From contig NZ_FOVP01000011.1 of NCBI RefSeq assembly GCF_900115165.1, forward strand, positions 1 to 64,000: 64,000 nt of DNA. The letters run 5' to 3'. Below the pieces are notes generated by a model that saw only the letters and a list, made by a program, of their open reading frames with translations, did not search any database and was not told where the DNA came from. Source of the stretch: Roseovarius lutimaris (GTDB taxonomy: Bacteria > Pseudomonadota > Alphaproteobacteria > Rhodobacterales > Rhodobacteraceae). Below, piece after piece: positions 7,562 to 16,289 of the stretch; position 1 is the stretch's first letter, and the number at the start of each line of letters is the position of its first letter. The position numbers were made by a program, and so were the translations under genes.

Positions 7562-9592
7562 TCAGCTTTCTTTTGCGACCTTCCTTGCAAGCCGGTCTTT
7601 CTGGTTTGAGAATTTTTGAAAGGTCGGGGCCAGAGCGCTGGCTTTTGACAAAGACTCCATCGCGGGATCAATCTGCCCTTGATTGCTCAGGCAATTTGCC
7701 AAGGCGGCGTGAAAGGCCGGGGTTGAAAAATCAAGCGCGGCGGCCTGTTGATAGTGGTGCAGGGCTTCGGTGTGGCTGTCCTGGTGTTCAAGGCATCTGC
7801 CAAGCAGGAAGTGGCCGAAAGGATTGTGCTCATCCAGCTCTACAAGCTTTCGCAGCTGTCGTATCGCCCGGATCGGGCGGTTCGTCGCCAAGAGCACCTC
7901 TGCACGTCGTTTGGTAACCAGAAAATCATCTGGAGCCTCTTCAAGCGCTTCCGCCGTCAGGTTCAGGGCGGCTCTCGACCGGCCCAGATAGCATTGAAGA
8001 AGACCGCGAAAACTGTCAAAGCCCGGATTGGGCGAGGTCTGGGCGAGCAGCGTGCGAAGCCGCTTGAGGCGCTTGACGTCCAACAGCAAACGCTGCGCCT
8101 TTCGGTCCAACACGCAATAACGCCATTCAATGGTCAGAAGCGAAAAATCAATGACCTTCTGCTTTATGATTTTCCGCTGAAGGCTCAGGATATCGCGCTG
8201 AATATAAGGCAGCCGCTGCGATCTCAGAAGATTGATATCAAACGGAAGGTCGGGCCCGGATTTGAGCCTGTGGCGTTCCAGCAAGGCAGACCCGGTAACG
8301 ATGACATCCGGAAGGTGAGGTTTGGCCCAGAAGGCACGAAGCCAGAGCCGCCGGGCGCCGACCGAATTTCCCAAAGCGGCCTCGACATGGGACAAAAGCG
8401 CAAGCGCCGATGCGTGATCCTCTTTCCAGAGATCCGGAGACGAAAGGGCGCGGTCAATATTGGTTTTGGCCTCCTGCCATTTTGACAGGTAAATGCAGTT
8501 TATGGCGTGCAATATCGGAAGAAACGCATTGTCGGCACCGGCCTCCAGCAACGCCTTGCCAATGTCATATCCTTCCTGTTCCCGGTCATGCATCGCAAGA
8601 TGACGCGACAGACGCGAAAAAACATGCGCCGCCTCGCTCAGGCTGACAAAGTTTTTCAACCCACCCTGAAACCGATCTGTCACCCGGTCATAGGCTTCGT
8701 TGATCTTTGCCGGTTCCAGAACATCCACAAACCGGAGCCGGTCGCGGCCACTCAGCCGGGCCGCCGCGCTGCTGAAGGCGCTGATGACGGGGGCCACGAT
8801 TTTTTCGGTGCGAGACATTGCATAAAGCTCAAGAAAATCCTGCTGGCAGGGCGTGCAGTTTGAACTGTCGATCAGCTGTTTGATCCCGCGAACGGTCTTG
8901 TGCTCTTTCTGAAGGCGGCCAATGCATTCATCGAGATCGGAAAACACCAATGCGGTATCGGGTTTTTCAACTTCGAGATGTTTGAGGTACAACTCGTCAG
9001 GTTCAATCTTGGACGGCCACATGCCGTGTTTCCAGGGCGCCTCGTTGAGAATATCACCGCGTCGCACGTGATAGGACACCGACCCGGACGAGCGCGCGAC
9101 CGCCCGGTCGATTTCATCCATTTTGCCCCGCACCAGAGGATTAAGGCCGATGCTCTCGATGAATTTGGGGTAACGTCGCGCGATCTGCTCTGCATCCTCC
9201 CAGGGAAAAACGGCAATCTCAAAGCCTTCCTCCAAAAGAATATGATTGCCCGAGGCAAGGTGATCCACCAGGCGATCCGGTGACTTGTCCTGAAAAAAGG
9301 CATGCAACGGCAGGGCGCCGTCACGACCGGCCTCGTAGTCGTCATTCGAAATGAAATGCCGATCCATATAGGCCGCCGAAAACAGGTCTTCCGGTTGCGC
9401 CAGCTTTGGCGCAGCGGCGTTGCGTGGGAACCAGTTGATGAAATAGTCGAACCCGAAATCTTCGGAAAGCCGGATGCAATTGAGGATCATCAGCAACCGC
9501 GCGCCCAATTGATCTCTGCGCAGGCAAATAAAATGGCCGCGTTTCTGGGTTTCCACAGTATTCATGCTTGAAACAGATGTACCTTGTAGCAT
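7562..9592 (-). CDS. fucosyltransferase-like GT-B domain with C-terminal TPR repeats
   Basis: Residues 17-300 resemble the fucosyltransferase superfamily (GT11/GT23/NodZ-like): the GDP-sugar motif is seen as SVSYHVRRGD (171-180), followed by ALVFSDLDE (about 214-222) and LYAMSRTEKIVAPVISAFS (about 256-274). The C-terminal half, to residue 676, is helical, and the last 120 residues form recognisable TPR units (for example FLLGRCLEHQDSHTEALHHYQQA). TPRs may dock the acceptor or partner proteins. Two Met codons nine residues apart are possible starts and neither has a clear ribosome site. The gene diverges from the plus-strand glycan genes across a 53-bp gap. Confidence 0.72.
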   Translation of the reverse strand: MLQGTSVSSMNTVETQKRGHFICLRRDQLGARLLMILNCIRLSEDFGFDYFINWFPRNAAAPKLAQPEDLFSAAYMDRHFISNDDYEAGRDGALPLHAFFQDKSPDRLVDHLASGNHILLEEGFEIAVFPWEDAEQIARRYPKFIESIGLNPLVRGKMDEIDRAVARSSGSVSYHVRRGDILNEAPWKHGMWPSKIEPDELYLKHLEVEKPDTALVFSDLDECIGRLQKEHKTVRGIKQLIDSSNCTPCQQDFLELYAMSRTEKIVAPVISAFSSAAARLSGRDRLRFVDVLEPAKINEAYDRVTDRFQGGLKNFVSLSEAAHVFSRLSRHLAMHDREQEGYDIGKALLEAGADNAFLPILHAINCIYLSKWQEAKTNIDRALSSPDLWKEDHASALALLSHVEAALGNSVGARRLWLRAFWAKPHLPDVIVTGSALLERHRLKSGPDLPFDINLLRSQRLPYIQRDILSLQRKIIKQKVIDFSLLTIEWRYCVLDRKAQRLLLDVKRLKRLRTLLAQTSPNPGFDSFRGLLQCYLGRSRAALNLTAEALEEAPDDFLVTKRRAEVLLATNRPIRAIRQLRKLVELDEHNPFGHFLLGRCLEHQDSHTEALHHYQQAAALDFSTPAFHAALANCLSNQGQIDPAMESLSKASALAPTFQKFSNQKDRLARKVAKES

Positions 9593-9645
9593 TGTTGATT
9601 TGTGTAGTGTAATTCAAACGGAATTGTTCAGAAAGACCCTCATTC

Positions 9646-11340
9646 ATGCCGTCGCCGGACACTTCTTTCGTGATCGTTTCTTACGTTTCAGAGGCGACAC
9701 CGGATCTTGAGAAGTGGCTGATCTACCATCTGTCTCTGGGCGTCGACCGGATCGTCGTTTACCAGCCCCCCCGGCTGTTCAAGCAGCCATCCGATATGGC
9801 CGTTTTCGAAAACGCAGGTCGCGTTCAGCGCAGGCAATCGAGCATAGATGTCGGCGCCCCTCTCAAGTCTGCGATGGTGTCGGCCATGACCGAGGGTGTT
9901 CTTCCGGGCGGCACCCTGGCGCTGGCTCTCAATGTGGGCGAATACCTCAATATCGGAACAGGGTTTGACCCGGTTCTGCGCGAGGTTTCAAAGCTTTCGA
10001 CAGAGTTTGCGGCCTGGGCCCTGCCTGTGGTCAAACCTCAGGATGCCGCGATCCTTGAAGTCGGTGAACGCGATGAGCTGGAGTTTCGAACCATTTTCCG
10101 GGCCGACGCCTTTCGTGGCCACAATGGCGAAAGGCCGATTGTCGCTGTGACCGGGGATGACAGTCTCTGGCTGGATGGGGCAGGTCAGAAAATCGACCCG
10201 GATCGCGCCTTTTGGAGGTCAGCCGAAGAGGCCACCGACGACACCCTCGGCCTTGTCATCAAGTTTTCGGAAGAGGTTGACCCGCTGATATTCGATGACG
10301 GCTCGCGGGGATCGGCGACCCTGGCCTATGCCAACCGGCAAATCGCGCGGGGTGAATGGACCGAAGACCAGATCCGGTCTTTGGGCGGGGCTGGGGATGC
10401 CCCGAAAAAGCGCGCCGACCCGCCTTGCACACCCCACGAACACCCCGAAAAAACAAAGCCCGCACCGCCCGCCGAGAGTGTCGAGGCCGAGGGACAGTAT
10501 TGTCCAGAGTGGTACAGGGAAATAGGCCCTGGCGGCACCGTGCCCGGATTTTTCAAAAGGCTTGCGCACCACAGCCTGGTGTTCATCGAGCGGCCCTCTG
10601 ACACCCTTGTCGTGACGTTTGACAACCTTTCCGCAGTCAACGACCTGTCGCCTCAACGTGCGCCATGGGCGTACAAGGTTTTGCGTCAGGAGGGGTGCGC
10701 CCATCTTGGCGTGCTTGCGCATCGCAAGGATTGGTTCCGGGAGCCAAACCTGATCGCCGCGCTGGTGGCGATGCGCGATCAGGGGGTGTTTCAAGGCTAT
10801 GCGAATGTCATTTTATCGGGCACCTCGATGGGCGGGTTTGCGGCTCTGGCGTTTTCATCGCTTTGTCCGGGCGCGCGGGTTTTGTCGTTCAGCCCACAAT
10901 CGACACTCGACGAAGAGATCGTGCCCTGGGAAACGCGCTTTGGCATGGGCCGGATGAGAAACTGGCGGTTGCCGTTCTCGGATGCGGCGTTTGAAATCGA
11001 GGACGCAGAGCAGGTTGTCGTCATATCCGACCCCTATTTCGAGCTGGACCAACGGCATGTGGACCGTCTGATGACTCCGAATGTCATAAAGCTCAAGGCG
11101 TGGTTTTCCGGTCATTTCTCACCGGTTTTTCTGCATCGCGCCGATCTTTTAAAGCCGGTGATGACAAAAATGATAAGAGGGACATTGACGCAGGATGCCT
11201 TCTATCAGCTATACCGGGACCGAAGAAAACTCCCTTGGTACAAGCGGTCCTTGGAAGAGACGCTCGTTCAAAAGGGACATAAAGAGTTAGCTTCGAGGGT
11301 TGGCCCCGCGTTTCGACGGGTCAAAACGGCAACGAAGTAA
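9646..11340 (+). CDS. fusion: degenerate GT2-like domain plus alpha/beta-hydrolase-like domain
   Basis: Residues 1-170 follow the layout of the glycosyltransferase encoded at 12966 (LEKWLIYHLSLGVDRIVVY against MLEWVAHNLSLGFDGIVIY), but the metal-binding DADEF of that enzyme is NVGEY here (residues 96-100), so sugar transfer by this domain is unlikely. A Pro/Lys-rich linker (about 248-280) leads to a C-terminal domain with a nucleophile elbow GTSMGG (Ser394). Asp462 in VVVISDP and His490 in WFSGH sit where a catalytic triad would be expected. The C-terminal part could be an esterase or acyl-modifying enzyme for glycans. Function of the fusion is not known to me. Confidence 0.68.
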   Translation: MPSPDTSFVIVSYVSEATPDLEKWLIYHLSLGVDRIVVYQPPRLFKQPSDMAVFENAGRVQRRQSSIDVGAPLKSAMVSAMTEGVLPGGTLALALNVGEYLNIGTGFDPVLREVSKLSTEFAAWALPVVKPQDAAILEVGERDELEFRTIFRADAFRGHNGERPIVAVTGDDSLWLDGAGQKIDPDRAFWRSAEEATDDTLGLVIKFSEEVDPLIFDDGSRGSATLAYANRQIARGEWTEDQIRSLGGAGDAPKKRADPPCTPHEHPEKTKPAPPAESVEAEGQYCPEWYREIGPGGTVPGFFKRLAHHSLVFIERPSDTLVVTFDNLSAVNDLSPQRAPWAYKVLRQEGCAHLGVLAHRKDWFREPNLIAALVAMRDQGVFQGYANVILSGTSMGGFAALAFSSLCPGARVLSFSPQSTLDEEIVPWETRFGMGRMRNWRLPFSDAAFEIEDAEQVVVISDPYFELDQRHVDRLMTPNVIKLKAWFSGHFSPVFLHRADLLKPVMTKMIRGTLTQDAFYQLYRDRRKLPWYKRSLEETLVQKGHKELASRVGPAFRRVKTATK

Positions 11341-11367
11341 GTGAGGCAGTAAGGATGAGGTGGAACC

Positions 11368-12054
11368 GTGTCTGACGGATTGGTCTATGAGTTGAATGGC
11401 GTCAGCCTGCCGCATGATGACGCCATAATAACCCCGCAGGTGGCCGCCGCCCTGAAACGGGGAAATTATGAGCGTCCCGAGGTTCTGGCCACGCCCAAGT
11501 TTCTTGAGCCCGAGGACCGCGTGCTGGAGCTGGGCGCCGGCATTGGCTATATTTCTTCCTATGCCGCCAAGGTTATCGGCGTGGCGCATGTCACCTGTGT
11601 CGAGGCCAACCCCATGCTGGCCGATTACATCGCTCGGATGCACGAAATGCAGGGCATCGGCAATACAACCGTCAAGAACTGTGTGGCTGTTCCGGGAAGC
11701 GCGCGCCTTGCGCCTGAAAAAGAAGTCGATTTCTACATAAGAGACCCCTTTTGGTCATCGTCTCTCGACGCGGGCCGGGATGTCGTTTCGGTTGCCCGGA
11801 TACCTCAGGAATACCTGTCAGACTTGATCCGCGACTCCGGCGCAACCGCCATGATCGTCGATATCGAGGGCGGTGAACGGGATATTTTTCAGGGCGGTGA
11901 CCTGGGCACCGTTCGCAAGATCTATGTCGAGCTGCATACCCGCTATATTCGGCCAAAGGGCATCAAGGCCTGTTTCGATGCCCTGTCCGAGCAAGGGTTT
12001 TACTATGATCAGCGCGTTTCGCACGGCGGCGTCGTGCTGTTTCGAAAACTGTGA
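11368..12054 (+). CDS. FkbM-family methyltransferase
   Basis: A 228-residue class I SAM-dependent methyltransferase. Motif I is RVLELGAGIGYISS (about residues 51-64), followed by the acidic strand VTCVEANP and the FkbM-type segment TAMIVDIEGGERDIF (about residues 158-172). FkbM enzymes make O-methyl groups on polyketides, sugars or glycans. The GTG start is favoured because AGGATGAGG precedes it. It follows the fusion gene by 27 bp and belongs to the plus-strand glycan operon. A second FkbM gene closes the same operon at 13994. Confidence 0.82.
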   Translation: MSDGLVYELNGVSLPHDDAIITPQVAAALKRGNYERPEVLATPKFLEPEDRVLELGAGIGYISSYAAKVIGVAHVTCVEANPMLADYIARMHEMQGIGNTTVKNCVAVPGSARLAPEKEVDFYIRDPFWSSSLDAGRDVVSVARIPQEYLSDLIRDSGATAMIVDIEGGERDIFQGGDLGTVRKIYVELHTRYIRPKGIKACFDALSEQGFYYDQRVSHGGVVLFRKL

Positions 12055-12085
12055 GTGCCGGTGATGGCCAGATCAGGGGGCCGAG

Positions 12086-12937
12086 ATGAAATTATATGAT
12101 GTTGCCAGCCTCTGGATCGGGCCGGAACTGACCTGGATGGAACAGATTTGCCTGATGTCGTTCATCGAGAACGGGCATCGGACCATCCTTTATGTCTATG
12201 ACGACGTAAAGTCGGTTCCCGATGGCGTCGAAGTGCGCGATGCGCGTGAAATCATGCCGACGGATGAGATTATCTATCACGCCAACACAGGCAGCCCGGC
12301 CTTTCACTCTGACGTGTTTCGTCTCAGGCTGCTGGATCAAACCGACTATCTCTGGATCGACACCGATGCCTATTGCCTGAAACCCTTTGAAAAGCCGGAT
12401 CACGGGTTCTTTTTCGGGTGGGGCACCGACACACGGCGGATCATCTGTTCCGGGGTTATGGGGCTTCCGAAGACCTCTGGAATATTGCGCTCCATGCTGG
12501 AGCTTACGCAAGACGAATACCCGGTGCCGCCCTGGGCCCCCGCCAAGCGACAGGACGAGCTTCGACGCCTGAAAGAGGCCGGAAACGGGGTTCATATGTC
12601 CTTGATGCCCTGGGGCGTTTGCGGCCCCGAGGCCCTGCATTTCTTCGCCCATCAATCGGGTGAGGTGGAGTATGCCTTTGACGGGCCGGTGTTATATCCG
12701 GTGCCCTTTTCCGCAACCCGGTCCTTTCATCGTCCGCATTTAAAAAAAGCCGTTCATGCGGCGATCAAAGACGAAACCATTTCGGTCCATTTCTACGGTA
12801 GACGGTTTCGCAACATTTTCGCGCTGAGTGACGGGCTGCCGCTGGAGGGGTCCTATGCGGATGACATATGCAAGAAACATCGGGTGGACCCTTCGCTGAC
12901 GGCCCATTTGTTTGTAAGAAAAGAGCCGGGCAGCTAG
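12086..12937 (+). CDS. DxD-type glycosyltransferase (GT32-like)
   Basis: The 283-residue protein carries SDVFRLRLL followed by YLWIDTDAYCLKPF, the pattern of the GT32/Gly_transf_sug group in which DTD (residues 92-94) binds the nucleotide sugar through a metal. A downstream SVHFYGR segment fits the usual C-terminal His of this group. It probably adds a hexose to a surface glycan using a UDP or GDP sugar; donor and acceptor are unknown. It lies 31 bp after the FkbM gene and 28 bp before the next glycosyltransferase, so co-transcription is likely. Confidence 0.78.
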   Translation: MKLYDVASLWIGPELTWMEQICLMSFIENGHRTILYVYDDVKSVPDGVEVRDAREIMPTDEIIYHANTGSPAFHSDVFRLRLLDQTDYLWIDTDAYCLKPFEKPDHGFFFGWGTDTRRIICSGVMGLPKTSGILRSMLELTQDEYPVPPWAPAKRQDELRRLKEAGNGVHMSLMPWGVCGPEALHFFAHQSGEVEYAFDGPVLYPVPFSATRSFHRPHLKKAVHAAIKDETISVHFYGRRFRNIFALSDGLPLEGSYADDICKKHRVDPSLTAHLFVRKEPGS

Positions 12938-12965
12938 GGTAAGCGCCCTGATCCCTGCTCGTGGT

Positions 12966-13997
12966 ATGGAAGTGAAAACGCCGATGGAGTCACCGCAGTT
13001 TGTTATCTTCACCACGATGAAGAACGAAGGCCCGTTCATGCTTGAATGGGTCGCACATAACCTGTCGCTCGGCTTTGATGGTATCGTCATTTACACAAAC
13101 GATTGCGTCGATGGCACTGACCTCATGGCGCGTCGGCTGGAAGAGTTGGGCCTTGCCAGCCATGTCAGCAACCCGGTCAAAGTCAGGGGAAACCCACAGC
13201 ATCAGGCCCTGAGGCGTGCGCGCAATCACCCAATGGTCATGAACGCAACCTGGTTGATGTGTCTGGATGCGGATGAGTTCATCAATATCTCGGTTGGTGA
13301 GCGCACGATCCAGGCCTTGATCGAACAGACCGGCCCTGCGGATGCCATTTCCATGGCGTGGCGGCTGTTTGGCTGTGGCGGGGTGGAAGCCTATAGCGAT
13401 ACGCCGATCACGGAACAGTTTACCCTGGCCGATCATCCGGCCGACTATGCATCAGGTCGGGCCTATGGGCTGAAAACCCTGTTTCGCAACAACGGCAGTT
13501 TCGGCCGGTTTGGCCCGCACCGCCCCAAAGACACGCCTGACGACAGGTTGAAAGACCTGAAGTGGAGCGATGGCGGCGGTCGACTATTCCCTGCCGACAA
13601 GGTCGGCTGGCGTGCATGGCCCGGATTTGACCACAGCTTTGGACGGATTCACCACTACGCGGTGCGTTCTGTCGAGAGTTTTATGGTCAAGCGCGACAGG
13701 GGCCGGACCAACCACATTGACGTCGATCAGGCCGAGACCTACTGGCGCGACATGAATATCAACCGGGTGGAAGACAAAAGCATTCTTCCACTGGCAGAGC
13801 GAGCCCGGCCAATGCTGAGCCAACTGCTGGATGATCCGGTTCTCAAGACCTTGCATGCCGAGGCCTGCGAATGGCATCGCGCGAAGATTGCAGAATTGCA
13901 GGCCAGAGAAGACTGGGAGCCGTTTCGCAAATGGCTCTATGAAAACAAGCTTTCTGTGACATCAGCAGACGCAAAACAGGCGGGAAATGAACAATGA
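12966..13997 (+). CDS. glycosyltransferase, GT2-like (Glyco_tranf_2_4 type)
   Basis: The N-terminal part has TTMKNEGPFMLEWVAHNLSLGFD and CLDADEFINI, in which DAD (residues 101-103) is the metal and nucleotide-sugar binding motif of this GT-A group. Total length is 343 residues with a mostly helical C-terminal part. It is the intact relative of the degenerate N-terminal domain encoded at 9646. The stop codon overlaps the start of the next FkbM gene as ATGA. Donor sugar and acceptor cannot be assigned. Confidence 0.85.
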   Translation: MEVKTPMESPQFVIFTTMKNEGPFMLEWVAHNLSLGFDGIVIYTNDCVDGTDLMARRLEELGLASHVSNPVKVRGNPQHQALRRARNHPMVMNATWLMCLDADEFINISVGERTIQALIEQTGPADAISMAWRLFGCGGVEAYSDTPITEQFTLADHPADYASGRAYGLKTLFRNNGSFGRFGPHRPKDTPDDRLKDLKWSDGGGRLFPADKVGWRAWPGFDHSFGRIHHYAVRSVESFMVKRDRGRTNHIDVDQAETYWRDMNINRVEDKSILPLAERARPMLSQLLDDPVLKTLHAEACEWHRAKIAELQAREDWEPFRKWLYENKLSVTSADAKQAGNEQ

Positions 13998-14692
13998 ATT
14001 CCAAGAGTGCACTGGCGCCGGTAAAGGCGGGCCTGCGCGCCGTCGAGATCGTGAAATCAAGATTCAAGCGATTGCCGCGCGGCGTCATTCAGATTGGCGC
14101 GCACAATGGCCGCGAAGTGGCTAAGCTTGCGCGATCCGGCGTCACCAGAGGGGTGTTCATAGACCCGCTTGATGAAACCTTCGGCCAGCTTGAAGACCGG
14201 GTGTCTGACATTGAGGGCTATCAGGCGATTCAGGCGCTGATCGGGGATGATGACGGCAAAAGCGTTACCTTCAATGTCTCAAGCAATACCGGCGAGTCGT
14301 CGAGCTTTCTTGAGCCCAAAGATCACACCAAGATCAAACCCGATATCCATTTTGACGAACAGCGGTCGATGACATTGCGCACACTCGACAGGCTTTTGCC
14401 GGAGAACGGCATTGCTCCCGAAGACTATGACATGATGTTCATCGACACGCAGGGTGCCGAAAAGCATGTTATTCTCGGGGCGCTCAATACCTTGAAGTCG
14501 ATTGACTTTATCTGGATGGAAGTCAGCATTGGCGATATCTACCAGGGTGACATGCCGATTTCGCGTTTCGTTGTGTTTCTTGAGGCCCTCGGATTTGAAC
14601 TGGGGCATTGCGAACTGAAACGCCTTGGCTGGGGCGACGCCCTGTTTGTGCGCAGATCCGTCTTTTCCAATCAACCGGACACATCAGAGTAA
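13994..14692 (+). CDS. FkbM-family methyltransferase
   Basis: The 232-residue protein begins its methyltransferase fold at RGVIQIGAHNGREVAKLA (about residues 31-48) and shows MMFIDTQGAEKHVILGAL (about residues 151-168), the FkbM signature around the second acidic strand. It is translationally coupled to the preceding glycosyltransferase through an ATGA overlap, so the pair may add and then O-methylate the same sugar (inference). It is the last gene on the plus strand of the glycan block and converges with the GSCFA gene. Confidence 0.82.
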   Translation: MNSKSALAPVKAGLRAVEIVKSRFKRLPRGVIQIGAHNGREVAKLARSGVTRGVFIDPLDETFGQLEDRVSDIEGYQAIQALIGDDDGKSVTFNVSSNTGESSSFLEPKDHTKIKPDIHFDEQRSMTLRTLDRLLPENGIAPEDYDMMFIDTQGAEKHVILGALNTLKSIDFIWMEVSIGDIYQGDMPISRFVVFLEALGFELGHCELKRLGWGDALFVRRSVFSNQPDTSE

Positions 14693-14744
14693 ACGCCGAT
14701 GCGATCTCAAGAGGTTTGATGCGGGCGTGATCAAGACGGATACT

Positions 14745-16106
14745 CTAGATCAGGGTCTTTTCGATCCGCGTTCTGAAATCCGACCGACCCGGAAACCGCT
14801 TTGAGTGTATTTTTAAAAGCTTGCGCGTTCGGTCATGATCCTCGCTATCGCGACTTGTCAGAGAAATCAGGCGCTGCAACATAATGGGTTTCTGGGGCGC
14901 GAGCGTCACCAGATCCTCAAGCGCATCGGCGGCCAGCCTGACATGCCCGGCCATTTGCAGGGCCTCGACGATCTGGGACAATAGCGCCTCTTGTTCTGAA
15001 AACAGCGCACGGTTCTGCGAGAACAGCCCGGCCAGATCATCGCCTTCGCCAAGCTTGATCAGCAGCCGCGCCGTCGCAAACGTGGCCTCGGTTGTCATCG
15101 GGGCGCCCTGATAGGTCCCGGGAACATCGAAATCAGGCGCGTAACTCACCAGCACATTCGACATGATCCGCGCGACAACGTCCGGGGATACATGCCGATA
15201 ATCACCTCTCGCCCAACAAATTGCAGGGTTGGACAGGGTGACAAATTCATAGGACGGAAAGTAATCGACATCCTGTTTCCCGGCGACAAATGTCTCTGCG
15301 GCAGCGCGCTGAACGGATTTTGAATAGGTATTGGCAACCAGAACATCGACATCCCGGAATGTCGACACAAGCGGCACAGGGGACACGGTCAACAGCATCT
15401 TGAGCGGCTTTTTGCGATGCGTTTTCAAAAGCGTGTAAATATCTTCAAGCGCCTGAAGAACGTCATCAAATCCCAACACGCGAAATTCAAAACGATCCGG
15501 AAACTTTGCGCACAGGCGCGGCGGGGGTGCGATGTTGAGATAAAGATCAAGCTCTTTGTCATACCAGGTTTCGACATATCCAAGGGTAATGATGACAACA
15601 TCCGCCATTGCGACCTGTGCCATCGCGTCGAGATACCGCGCACGCATGTCCATGATATCCGCGAGCGGATAAGGCAGTCGGATAAGCCCCAGCTGCGGGT
15701 CGCAATAGACCTCATCATTCACCGAATAGATGATATCCTCGCCGGGAAAGCTATCCCTGTCCAGGGCCCATTTCAGATCATTCAGGATAGAGGATGCATT
15801 GTATTTGTTAAGAAAGTTCGTCGCGGCACCGACATCGTCGCCGATTTTTCCAAGCTCGATCTTTCGGCTGAGGACATTCATTCCCGCCTTGTGCAAGGCC
15901 CCCTCAAGATTTCGCGCAAAGCAGGACCCGATCGCAAAAACCGAGTCTGCCTTGCCAATGGAAAATGACGGCGAAACAGACGGGGACACCAAAGGATAAA
16001 GCCGTTCACCGCCTGCGTCCGGGGCGGGATATCGCCGCAGTTTGTTCTTTCGGGCATTTTCAAACGCCTGGCTGGAGCTGCTCGAATACACGGCGTTGGA
16101 TGTCAT
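14745..16106 (-). CDS. GSCFA-domain protein (SGNH-like hydrolase fold)
   Basis: The family-naming motif is present as FAIGSCFARNLE (about residues 57-68), followed by ADVVIITLGYVETWYD and the later YRHVSPDVVARI containing a likely active-site His. GSCFA proteins belong to the SGNH/GDSL-like group and often accompany glycan genes, where they may act as esterases or acyltransferases on polysaccharides. The family domain fills about the first 320 residues; the last 130 form a helical, repeat-like tail. There is no signal peptide. It converges with the plus-strand glycan operon and marks the right edge of the block. Confidence 0.8.
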   Translation of the reverse strand: MTSNAVYSSSSSQAFENARKNKLRRYPAPDAGGERLYPLVSPSVSPSFSIGKADSVFAIGSCFARNLEGALHKAGMNVLSRKIELGKIGDDVGAATNFLNKYNASSILNDLKWALDRDSFPGEDIIYSVNDEVYCDPQLGLIRLPYPLADIMDMRARYLDAMAQVAMADVVIITLGYVETWYDKELDLYLNIAPPPRLCAKFPDRFEFRVLGFDDVLQALEDIYTLLKTHRKKPLKMLLTVSPVPLVSTFRDVDVLVANTYSKSVQRAAAETFVAGKQDVDYFPSYEFVTLSNPAICWARGDYRHVSPDVVARIMSNVLVSYAPDFDVPGTYQGAPMTTEATFATARLLIKLGEGDDLAGLFSQNRALFSEQEALLSQIVEALQMAGHVRLAADALEDLVTLAPQKPIMLQRLISLTSRDSEDHDRTRKLLKIHSKRFPGRSDFRTRIEKTLI

Positions 16107-16289
16107 GTGCGGTTCCGGGTGCTAAGCTGGACCTCTTTTAAAACGAGCCGGGAACCACGATGGCCAATTGGCCGAGGCGCCCCTTTTTGTTTTATCCAAG
16201 ATCACGTGTTGCAGGACAAAGTAAGCGGAATTTCGTGACTTGAGCATGACTGAAGGCGCGGCTTGAATCAACTCCTGACCGGCAGACCC

